22,878 nucleotides of DNA from positions 1-22,878 of the forward strand of contig PIVQ01000041.1 in assembly GCA_003354055.1 (NCBI GenBank). Direction: 5' to 3'. Below, in pieces: positions 1 through 7,266 of the stretch. The position numbers and the translations under genes are program-made. The notes under the pieces are model-generated. The model searched no databases. It saw nothing but the letters and a program-made list of their open reading frames with translations, and had not been told where the DNA came from. The first letter of the stretch is position 1; the number at the start of each line of letters is the position of its first letter. This DNA comes from Desulfobacteraceae bacterium. Its GTDB lineage: Bacteria > Desulfobacterota > Desulfobacteria > Desulfobacterales > Desulfobacteraceae.

Positions 1-422
1 GACAGAACCACACCGGTAAAGGCATCATCCAGTTCCTTGAAACTTATAACCCGTGGGCCTGTGGCCGGATCGTTGAGAAACACCTTATTGCCCCGGATGC
101 CCTCCAGCACCACAAAATGGTTGAAATTCCAAAATAGAATCAGGGGAAGCTTCAGGGTTTTCAAGCCTTCAGGCTCTTTACGAAACCCCTTGGCCACCAT
201 GCCGTACTGCCGGGCAGCCTTAAGGATATTAACAGCTTTACTGCCGTCCCGAGAAACCCCGCAATCCTCCCGCAGTTTTTCTAAGGGAACAAACCGGCCG
301 TAATATCCTAAGACCGTACAAAGGGAGGCAGCCCCGCATTCCAGGGCCTCCATCTGGATCACGGTCGGGGTTCGGACCCGTTTGCGCCGCCACAGATTTT
401 TTTTGGAATTATTTTTGTCCAC
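1..422 (-). CDS. NHLM-type C39 peptidase/ABC exporter, N-terminal part
   Basis: This is the start of a peptidase-containing ABC transporter, which cleaves the leader from a bacteriocin-like peptide and exports it across the inner membrane. Only 140 codons are present; the gene runs off the left edge. My translation of the minus strand shows the C39 papain-like domain: catalytic Cys29 in [12 protein letters not shown], His102 in [10 protein letters not shown] and Asp118 in LNDPATGP, all in the order and spacing of the family. The membrane and ATPase domains lie outside the window. I chose the GTG at 422-420; it has an AGAAGGG-like ribosome site and overlaps the last 14 bases of the upstream secretion protein gene in another frame, which suggests translational coupling. 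No ATG lies between this GTG and the catalytic Cys except Met24, which would remove part of the domain. Its position beside an NHLP precursor makes it the likely maturation protease. Confidence 0.88.
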   Translation of the reverse strand, partial: MDKNNSKKNLWRRKRVRTPTVIQMEALECGAASLCTVLGYYGRFVPLEKLREDCGVSRDGSKAVNILKAARQYGMVAKGFRKEPEGLKTLKLPLILFWNFNHFVVLEGIRGNKVFLNDPATGPRVISFKELDDAFTGVVL

Positions 423-1701
423 GCTTAAACAGCCCTTCTCCGATGCCGAGAACATTCTTTTTCAAAAAGGGCAGTACCAGACGGATAGGGGCATCGCTGT
501 CAACCACAACACTGGCCGTACAAAGGGTGCCGCTCTCAATACCGATGTCAGGCCCCTTACCCGAAGACCACTTATATTGGCTTAAAGTAGACTGATCCGC
601 CAGCAGATCCGCTGTGACAGAAATAGGCGCCCCGCCTGCGGACAGGCTGGTCACCAGATCCTGGTTCTGGAGCACCCTGAGCATCCCCTTCTGGGAGGCG
701 GGAAACCCCGATACCTGACGTATCCTGCCCAGCATATACCCGTCTTCCTCCATTTTCACGGTGGAGGGACTGATCCGGACGGTCATACCCACCTTCACCT
801 TTTTCCCGTCCCTGGGTGCAAAATAAATAAATGCCGACAGATTGTCCTTTGTACTCTTTGCCACCTCGATGCTGAGCATGGGTTCACCGGTCTGGATGAC
901 CTTGCCGCTGTTTTTGTATATTTCCAATACCCTGCCGCTCCGGGACGAGACAATACGGCTCTGGAGATCCCGGTCCTCTTCCAGAGCACTTATTTTCAGC
1001 CGTGCCTGGGAAATTTTGTGCTCCACGGCAAAACGTTCTTTGCGGGTCACGGCCGAAAGGTCCATGTCCCTGGCAGATATATCGTTGAGCTGACGCTGAT
1101 AATCCAGGATGTTCTGCATGGCTTTTTCATACTGATTTTTGACCTCCTGGACCTCACTTCTGGTGGTCAGTTCCTTTTCCAGAAAATCTTTTTGATGGGC
1201 CAGTTCCTTTTCAAGGAACTTAAGATTTTCCTTTTCTCCGGCAATGGTTTTTTCCAGAGTCCGTCTTTCATTGGCCAGGGTTTTCCTCTTGAGCTGGGTG
1301 GTTTTATCCCCCAGATTCCGGATCATCTTTCTCTCCGCCTCAAGGCTCAACAGCCTATCGTTCGCCTCTTTAAGCTGATGGTCCAGATCCGGCAGGGAAA
1401 GCCTTGCAATCACATCACCCTCTTTCACATCGTCATCCACCTGGACATGAATGGATTTGACCTGCCCTGTGCCAAGGGAAACCACATCGTAAATAGCGCC
1501 TTCCCGGAGTAAGATTCCCTCTCCCTGGGTGATGGTATGAATCTCTCCTTTGAGTCCCCAGAAAACAGCAATACCGATAAGGCAGAAGCACCCTATAAGA
1601 CTGATCCATCCCAGGGGACGTGTCACCTGCATGACAAGGTCCAGCTGCTCGGGTGAAGAAAGGGTTTCTAACGATTTTTTTCTAAAAATGGAATTCGCCA
1701 A
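409..1701 (-). CDS. HlyD-family NHLM bacteriocin secretion protein
   Basis: This is a periplasmic adaptor (membrane-fusion) protein that would link the inner-membrane ABC exporter to an outer-membrane channel. The 430-residue product has a short cytoplasmic N-terminus ([22 protein letters not shown], a stretch typical of the NHLM secretion-protein family), one membrane segment at about residues 32-52, a first lipoyl half-motif at about 62-105, a long coiled coil at about 108-245 rich in Lys/Glu/Leu, the second lipoyl half at about 250-280 and a beta-barrel C-terminus. The start is TTG at 1701; a GGAGG lies 13 bases upstream, which is long, but the conserved N-terminal stretch begins right after it, so a later start at Met23 is less likely. 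Its 3' end overlaps the exporter gene by 14 bases. It diverges from the precursor operon. Confidence 0.9.
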   Translation of the reverse strand: MANSIFRKKSLETLSSPEQLDLVMQVTRPLGWISLIGCFCLIGIAVFWGLKGEIHTITQGEGILLREGAIYDVVSLGTGQVKSIHVQVDDDVKEGDVIARLSLPDLDHQLKEANDRLLSLEAERKMIRNLGDKTTQLKRKTLANERRTLEKTIAGEKENLKFLEKELAHQKDFLEKELTTRSEVQEVKNQYEKAMQNILDYQRQLNDISARDMDLSAVTRKERFAVEHKISQARLKISALEEDRDLQSRIVSSRSGRVLEIYKNSGKVIQTGEPMLSIEVAKSTKDNLSAFIYFAPRDGKKVKVGMTVRISPSTVKMEEDGYMLGRIRQVSGFPASQKGMLRVLQNQDLVTSLSAGGAPISVTADLLADQSTLSQYKWSSGKGPDIGIESGTLCTASVVVDSDAPIRLVLPFLKKNVLGIGEGLFKRGQK

Positions 1702-1962
1702 TTTTATTCAGGAGCCTCCATGTTTTTTTACCTTTCATTGCGGATTATGGCCGTACTTGTCAAGGGAAAACAATTGCTCCCGCTGCGAAACCCCTATTTT
1801 GACAGGAGATCATCCCGGCAAGATGACCCCATCGTTGCATCGCCTATTGCCACGATGCTGTTTGACGAATTTTCGAACAAATGGTACTGATTCATAACAG
1901 CTTGACAGATCCGGCCGATATTACGTTTCGTATACCAGGTATCCTAAAACAGGAGGAAAACC
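1702..1962. promoter_or_regulatory. Divergent regulatory region of the RiPP locus
   Basis: This 261-bp gap separates the leftward export genes from the rightward precursor operon and must hold promoters for both. TTGACG at 1862-1867 and TTGACA at 1902-1907 are possible -35 boxes for the rightward operon, but neither has a convincing -10 at 16-18 bp, so I do not name a promoter. A strong AGGAGG ribosome site lies six bases before the precursor ATG, fitting high expression of a peptide substrate. The palindrome-like GACGAATTTTCG around 1864-1875 could be an operator, but it has no second copy that I can find. Confidence 0.4.
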
Positions 1963-2250
1963 ATGGATAGAAAAAAATTTCAAAAAGCTTACGGAAAACT
2001 CGTGGCAAAAGCGTGGGACGATGGTGGCTTTAAAGCGAAATTACTCTCAGATCCAATCACGGTATTCAAAGGAAACGACATCGAGGTGCCGGACGGCCTT
2101 GAGGTCTGTATTGTTGAAAACACCGCAGATGTAATTCATCTGATTCTGCCGGAGAAACCCTCGGACGAACTTTCCGACGATCAATTGGAAAGCGCCGCAG
2201 GTGGACTCTGCGGATGGAAACCCGGTGATGACGGATGGTATCCTGTATAA
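1963..2250 (+). CDS. TOMM precursor peptide with NHLP leader
   Basis: This 95-residue peptide is the substrate of the modification enzymes encoded next to it. Residues 1 to about 75 are a nitrile-hydratase-alpha-like leader: KKFQKAYGKLVAKAWDDGGFKAKLLSDP, the VPDGLEVCIVENTADVIHLILP strand region, and an acidic helix ELSDDQLESAAGG. The Gly80-Gly81 pair is the expected C39 cut site. The remaining core is LCGWKPGDDGWYPV (residues 82-95, bases 2206-2247). It has one Cys (83) and no Ser or Thr, so only one azoline can form in the core. Start: ATG at 1963 with AGGAGG at a 6-base spacing. It is the first gene of a rightward three-gene operon; the cyclodehydratase follows after 24 bases. The leader's own Cys49 matches the family's strand position and is not expected to be modified. 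Confidence 0.92.
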   Translation: MDRKKFQKAYGKLVAKAWDDGGFKAKLLSDPITVFKGNDIEVPDGLEVCIVENTADVIHLILPEKPSDELSDDQLESAAGGLCGWKPGDDGWYPV

Positions 2251-2274
2251 CAATCTGACAAAGGTAACAGCCGA

Positions 2275-4563
2275 ATGATAGAGTTCCCCACGTTCAAACC
2301 CCATTTTCATGTTGAAGCCGTAAAAGGCGAAGGCATCTTCCTGCTCACCGAACAGAGCCATTCCGTGCTCACAGGCAGGATTTATGAATTGGTCGCTCCC
2401 CTGGTCGATGGCCTGCGAAGCGCTGATGATATTGTTGATGTGCTGTCAGAAGAACTGTCCCCGGCCAAAGTTTACTATGCCCTCTCCCTATTGGAAAAAA
2501 AAGGGTATATCATGGAGAAAGCTGAGGGGGATAGTCACAGTCCACCTGCCTTCTGGACAGGCAGAGGTCTGGATCCCCAGGCAGCCAGCCAGGCACTTAA
2601 GGACGGTACCGTGACTTTCAAAACCTTCGGTCCTGTTGATGTCCAGGGAATTTCCCAAATGTTCTCCACTGTATTGGCCGGCCTTGGCATCCAGACGGCT
2701 GATAACGAAGATCGACCAGGAGACCTGACAATTGTAATCACAGATGATTATCTCAGAAACGGTTTGGATGATGAAAACCTGTCATCCCTGGAAAACAATA
2801 CCCCCTGGCTGCTGGTAAAACCCTTTGGCCGGGAAATATTTATAGGCCCCCTTTTCGTCCCCGGAACCACGGGCTGCTGGACCTGCCTTGAAACCCGGTA
2901 CCGGCTGAACCGCGACACAGAACAATTTCTAATGGACAAAACCGGTCGTACAGATCCCTTTCCACTGGCAACATCACACAATCGGGCCACCCTTCAAATC
3001 GGCCTTAATATGGCGGCCGTGGAGATAAGCCAATGGCTGGCCTGCGGAAACAGCACAGCGATTGGGGGGAAGATCATCTCCCTGGATACACAGACCTGGG
3101 AATCCCGTACCCATCACCTGACCCGACGGTCCCAATGCCTGACCTGCGGGGACAAAGCCACGGACGACCCAAAAGAGTCAGTGCCTGTTCAATTAAAACC
3201 GGTCAAGGTAGGCTTCAGGGCGGACGGCGGCCACAGAAAGGTTACCCCGGAAGAAACCATTGAAACCTTTGGCCACCTTGTCAGCCCCATCACCGGCGTT
3301 GTCAACCAACTGGAACGTAACACCTCCGTAGGCAGTGGGGTCCATGTTTACCTGGCCGGTCATAACTTTGCGTTCAAACACGACAATCTTAGATCATTAA
3401 AGGCGGGCTTAAGGAGTATGAGCGCGGGCAAGGGCATGTCAAAAAGCCAGGCCAAGGCAAGCGGCCTGTGCGAAGGCATTGAAAGATACTCCGGCGTTTA
3501 TGAAGGCATTGAGCCCAGGATTACGGCAAGCTATGATGCCCTGGGGAAAAAAGCGATTCACCCCTGTGACTGCATGCTGTACAGTAAAACCCAGTACAAA
3601 AACCGGAAGGCAATCAATGCTGCCGGATCCAAATTCAACCGGGTGCCGGAACCCTTTGAAGACACGAGTATGGAAATCGAGTGGTCCCCGGTCTGGTCCC
3701 TGACCCATGACAGGGAAAAATACCTTCCCACCCAATACCTCTACTACGGATACCGATCCCCGGACAAGAGTATAGCGCCATTATATTTTTCGGCCTGCTC
3801 AAACGGGAATGCGTCGGGGAACACCCTGGAAGAGGCGATCCTCCAGGGATTTTTCGAATTGGTGGAACGGGACTGTGTGGCACTGTGGTGGTACAACATG
3901 CTCCAAAAACCAGGGGTTGATATCTCAACCTTTAACGAATCTTATTTTTTGGAACTGGAAGCGTATTACAAAACCATAAACCGGTCCGTATGGGTATTGG
4001 ACCTTACCAGCGACCTTGATATCCCCACCTTTGTCGCCCTGTCCGGGATTCAGGACCAGCCGGAAGAAAATATTATATTTGGATTCGGAAGCCACCTGGA
4101 TGCAAAATCCGCTGTCCAGCGTGCCCTGACGGAAATGAACCAATCGCTCCCCTTTGTAAAGGGACTGACAAAGAATAAGACATCAAATGCTGAGAATTTC
4201 GGGGATTTAGATGCAATGAAATGGTGGAAGGAAGCCACCTGTGACAACCAGCCCTATCTGGTATCGGATCCTGACCAGGACCTAAAAACAGCGGCAGATT
4301 ATCCATCAACACACTATACCGATATCCTGGACGAAATCCAAACCTGCCGAAGCCGGGTGGAGGAACTGGGCATGGAGATGCTGGTCCTGGACCAGACCCG
4401 GCCCGATCTCAAGGTGAATGTGGCCAAGGTGATTGTACCCAGCCTGAGGCATTTCTGGGCACGGTTTGCACAAGGAAGGCTCTATGAGGTACCGGTACGC
4501 ATGGGATGGCTTGACAAAACCCTGACCGAGGAGGAGCTGAACCCCATACCCATCTTTATCTAA
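2275..4563 (+). CDS. Fused RRE / E1-like / YcaO azoline cyclodehydratase
   Basis: This enzyme would bind the precursor leader and use ATP to convert a core Cys (or Ser/Thr) to an azoline in the cytoplasm. The 762-residue chain shows three parts in order. Residues 1-82 form a winged-helix, PqqD-like recognition element (FKPHFHVEAV...LLTEQSHSVLTG...ALSLLEKKGYI). About 100-295 form an E1/ThiF-like domain with a zinc tetrad, Cys201/Cys204 (GCWTC) and Cys288/Cys291 (CLTC). About 325-762 form the YcaO domain with GKGMSKSQAKASGLCEGIERYSG at 385-407 (Glu400, Glu403) and SNGNASGNTLEEAILQGFFELVERD at 509-533 (Glu520, Glu528, Glu531), the usual Mg/ATP ligands. The chain ends NPIPIFI, resembling the Pro-rich C-termini that act in catalysis in this family. 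The ATG has a weak AAAGG site. It lies 24 bases after the precursor and 23 before the dehydrogenase. Confidence 0.93.
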   Translation: MIEFPTFKPHFHVEAVKGEGIFLLTEQSHSVLTGRIYELVAPLVDGLRSADDIVDVLSEELSPAKVYYALSLLEKKGYIMEKAEGDSHSPPAFWTGRGLDPQAASQALKDGTVTFKTFGPVDVQGISQMFSTVLAGLGIQTADNEDRPGDLTIVITDDYLRNGLDDENLSSLENNTPWLLVKPFGREIFIGPLFVPGTTGCWTCLETRYRLNRDTEQFLMDKTGRTDPFPLATSHNRATLQIGLNMAAVEISQWLACGNSTAIGGKIISLDTQTWESRTHHLTRRSQCLTCGDKATDDPKESVPVQLKPVKVGFRADGGHRKVTPEETIETFGHLVSPITGVVNQLERNTSVGSGVHVYLAGHNFAFKHDNLRSLKAGLRSMSAGKGMSKSQAKASGLCEGIERYSGVYEGIEPRITASYDALGKKAIHPCDCMLYSKTQYKNRKAINAAGSKFNRVPEPFEDTSMEIEWSPVWSLTHDREKYLPTQYLYYGYRSPDKSIAPLYFSACSNGNASGNTLEEAILQGFFELVERDCVALWWYNMLQKPGVDISTFNESYFLELEAYYKTINRSVWVLDLTSDLDIPTFVALSGIQDQPEENIIFGFGSHLDAKSAVQRALTEMNQSLPFVKGLTKNKTSNAENFGDLDAMKWWKEATCDNQPYLVSDPDQDLKTAADYPSTHYTDILDEIQTCRSRVEELGMEMLVLDQTRPDLKVNVAKVIVPSLRHFWARFAQGRLYEVPVRMGWLDKTLTEEELNPIPIFI

Positions 4564-4586
4564 TACACGATGATAAGAGGCTTGCC

Positions 4587-5990
4587 ATGGCATACCCGTT
4601 TCAACTCTTCTTCAAGGACACTCTTTCTATAACGGAACAGGACGGAGATGCACTCATTGCCGATCCCTCGGGGGCGGCAATGAGAATCAGCACCCCCGAC
4701 CCCGGTATCCGGATACTTCTGGATGCTCTGAAGAAAAAAAAGCTGACGGAATCTGATCTGTATGATCTTATGACACAACCCAGCGACACGGACCAGGCAG
4801 CACGGTTCTGGTATTATCTTGGCAAATTCGACCGTAAAAGTATGATCTGCCGACGTCTGGCGCAGGGGTGCCGTGCCACCCTGATTCCCATGGCAAAGGA
4901 ATTTGTCTTCAGGGAAACTGCCCCTGACATCCATAAAGAATTTACCCTTTCCCGATTTGCCTATTGCCGGAACAACGATGGAAACTTCACTATTGAATCC
5001 CCCCTGAGGCATGGAAAAATTGAAACAGGGCAATGGGGTGCAAGCTTACTGGCCCGGCTCTCCCGACCGGTTTCCATCGCCCGACTCTGCCGGCTTTGGG
5101 GCGACGGCCCAAGTGAAGAAGAGATTCAGGCCTTTTTTATCCTTCTAATGAACATAAGGGCTCTGGATGATCCGGGAAAAAAAACCGCACTGGCGCAATG
5201 GGATTTCCACGATCTTTTATTCCACAGCCGCTCCCGGATGGGACGGCATGACAACCCTATGGGCGGGACCTTTCGTTTCAAGGATAAAATTGATCCCCTT
5301 CCCGCGTTAAAACCGGTTCCCGACGAAAACTATATTTCTCTGTTCAAACCGGACCTCGACACACTGAAAAAAAAAGATATTCCCTTTACAAGGATTTTGG
5401 AAGACCGTCGATCCATACGGGACTACAGCCAGACACCCCTGACCATTGACCAGCTTGGGGAATTTTTATTCCGGGCAGCCCGGGCCGTAACCGTTCAAGA
5501 CCCTGATCCGGACCGGGGAATATTTTACCAGTCCACCACCCGCCCCTCCCCCAGCGGCGGTGCCATGCACCCCTTTGAAATTTATCCTTTGATCAATGAA
5601 TGTACCGGGATTGAACCGGGACTGTTTCATTACAATCCCAAGGCCCATACCCTGAGCCGGGTGTCCAAGGTCACAGATGAGACTGAACAGCTTCTGGACA
5701 ATGCCTGCATGGCCACGAACCTTCAGTATGAACCAGGGATTCTCATGGTGGTGGCAGCGCGCTTCCAGCGCACCGGATGGAAGTACGAGTCCATTGCCTA
5801 TTCCCTGATCCTCAAAGACTTAGGCGCCCTCTACCAGACCTTCTATCTTGTGGCCACAGCCATGGATCTTGCACCCTGCGCCATTGGTACCGGTGATTCG
5901 GATCTGTTTACCAGGGCCGCGAGGCTGAACTACTATACGGAAACCTCTGTGGGAGAATTTTTATTATCCAGCAGGCTAAGGTCTGAGTAA
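4587..5990 (+). CDS. SagB-type FMN-dependent azoline dehydrogenase
   Basis: This flavoprotein would oxidise the azoline made by the YcaO enzyme to an aromatic azole. The 467-residue product has an N-terminal winged-helix-like region (about 1-200) and a C-terminal nitroreductase fold (about 265-465). Visible landmarks are ILEDRRSIRDYSQTPLT for the flavin-binding start, RPSPSGGAMHPFEIYPL, GLFHYNPKAHTLSRV, and the close of the domain APCAIGTGDSDLFTRAARL followed by ETSVGEFLLSSR. The Lys-Tyr pair at 399-400 (WKYESIAYSLILKDLGALYQ) matches the catalytic Lys-Tyr known from McbC-type enzymes, so activity is expected. The ATG at 4587 has an AAGAGG site six bases upstream. It is the last gene of the operon; I see no clear rho-independent terminator behind it in the + direction. 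Confidence 0.92.
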   Translation: MAYPFQLFFKDTLSITEQDGDALIADPSGAAMRISTPDPGIRILLDALKKKKLTESDLYDLMTQPSDTDQAARFWYYLGKFDRKSMICRRLAQGCRATLIPMAKEFVFRETAPDIHKEFTLSRFAYCRNNDGNFTIESPLRHGKIETGQWGASLLARLSRPVSIARLCRLWGDGPSEEEIQAFFILLMNIRALDDPGKKTALAQWDFHDLLFHSRSRMGRHDNPMGGTFRFKDKIDPLPALKPVPDENYISLFKPDLDTLKKKDIPFTRILEDRRSIRDYSQTPLTIDQLGEFLFRAARAVTVQDPDPDRGIFYQSTTRPSPSGGAMHPFEIYPLINECTGIEPGLFHYNPKAHTLSRVSKVTDETEQLLDNACMATNLQYEPGILMVVAARFQRTGWKYESIAYSLILKDLGALYQTFYLVATAMDLAPCAIGTGDSDLFTRAARLNYYTETSVGEFLLSSRLRSE

Positions 5991-6060
5991 AAAAAATTTG
6001 CATCCGGCAAAGGAACAGTTTAAGCTATAGAATCATCCAGAAAATGAATTTAAATAGTTT

Positions 6061-6084
6061 AGGAATCGTTACAAAATAACTTGA
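6061..6084 (+). repeat. 24-bp dispersed repeat, copy 1
   Basis: This 24-base segment occurs again, exactly and on the other strand, at 17981-18004. It begins AGGAATCGTT and ends ATAACTTGA, and has an inner dyad GTTA-CAAAA-TAAC. Here it ends directly at the ATG (6085) of the broken kinase gene, leaving that gene without a visible ribosome site. At the second copy it forms one arm of a longer imperfect palindrome. It may be half of a small mobile element or a shared operator. Confidence 0.75.
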
Positions 6085-7260
6085 ATGAAAAGAAAAACCG
6101 CCATTGCATTTTTTTTTCTTTACCCTGGTCCTGTGCCCGTGCCTGGCCAGTGAGAAGGTGACCCTGCAACTGGCGTGGAAGCATCAATTTCAATTTGCCG
6201 GTTATTATGCAGCCCTCCATAAAGGGTATTATGAAAAGGCCGGCCTTGATGTGGAAATCGTTGAAGGCGGGGAAGGAAAATTTGCAAGGGAGGTGCAGGA
6301 GCGCAAAGAGGCCGAACGCGCCCTGGTCCGCCAGAAGAAAAATGCGGAACGCTATCTGAGTCTTGCCGGTGTCATGTTCATCGGCCTTGATAAAAACGGT
6401 AATATAAACCTGGCAAACAAAAAAGCCTGCAACATACTGGAATACAGTCAAGAAGAGCTCATCGGCCGTAACTGGTTCGATCATTTCATTCCCCATTCCG
6501 TAAGGGAGGAGGTCAAAGCGGTCTTCAAAAAGTTGATGACAGGCAAGTTTGAGCCTGTCAAATACTATGAGAACCCGGTGATTTCACGAAGCGGAAACGA
6601 AAAAATAATCGGATGGTATAATGCCTACCTGACCGATGACCATGGTGATGTCAACGGTATTCTCTCCTCCGGAGAAGACCTTTCGGAAAAAAGGCAGTTG
6701 CAGGCCCATCTTCTCAATGCACGGAGGATGGAGTCCATCGGCAATCTGGCAGGGGGAGTTGCCCATGAATTCAACAACATCTTAAGCATCATCATGGGCA
6801 ATAATGAATTGATCATGGAGGAATTGCCCGGTGAGGGCTTCGCCCGGGAAAGTGCCCAAGAGATACAGGTTGCAGGAAAACGGGCAAGGGTTGTGGTCAG
6901 GCAGTTGCTCACCTTCAGCAGGCAGGACAATGCCAAAAGAATTCCAATTGATATCAGATCCGTGGTCAGCGCGTCCATAGCGTTGATCCACTCATCCATT
7001 CCGGCCAATATCCTCATTAAGGCAGACCTGGACCGGGATGTGGCAACGGTATAGACAACGCCATTTTAAATAAAATATTTGAACCCTATTTCACCACCAA
7101 GGCTGTTGGCAAAGGTACAGGCATCGGTCTGGCTATTGTCCACGGTATAGTAGAACGATACTCCGGCGCCATTGCCGTTGATAGCACCCCGGAAAAAGGA
7201 ACCACGTTTACCATCCTGCTCCCGGCCCATGAGGACCCTGTGAGGAGCCCCGATCCTGAT
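6085..7260 (+). pseudogene. Broken NMT1-domain / PAS sensor histidine kinase
   Basis: This is the remains of a membrane or periplasmic sensor kinase whose N-terminal sensory domain resembles NMT1/THI5-like substrate-binding proteins. The natural start is ATG 6085, giving the signal peptide MKRKTAIAFFFFTLVLCPCLAS, but a run of nine T at 6109-6117 is one base too long and shifts the frame. The NMT1 part (VTLQLAWKHQFQFAGYYAALHKGYYEKAGLDVEIVEGG) stops at about 6285 and joins, in frame, the coiled linker QERKEAERALVRQ, so most of the binding domain is missing. A PAS domain (about 6340-6690) and HisKA with GGVAHEFNN follow. At about 7047 the frame breaks: DRDVATV is joined in a new frame to GIDNAILNKIFEPYFTTK, deleting the N-box part of the ATPase. 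The GTGIGLAIVHGIVE end is intact up to about 7260, then runs into the 3' end of the convergent kinase gene. Confidence 0.85.
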
Positions 7261-7266
7261 AATCGC

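Noticed and set aside
1018..1512. 164-codon open frame on the plus strand
   Set aside because: It lies entirely opposite the HlyD-type gene, whose domains are clear; it has no ribosome site and reads as antisense of the coiled coil.
1862..1935. TTGACG and TTGACA boxes before the precursor gene as promoters
   Set aside because: Neither has an acceptable -10 box at 16-18 bases, so the promoter for the precursor operon remains undefined.
5991..6011. Short dyad TTTGC-CGGAT-GCAAA followed by eight T on the minus strand, like a terminator
   Set aside because: The stem is only five base pairs and AT-rich, and no minus-strand gene ends close by; it could at most stop antisense transcripts. Not listed as a feature.
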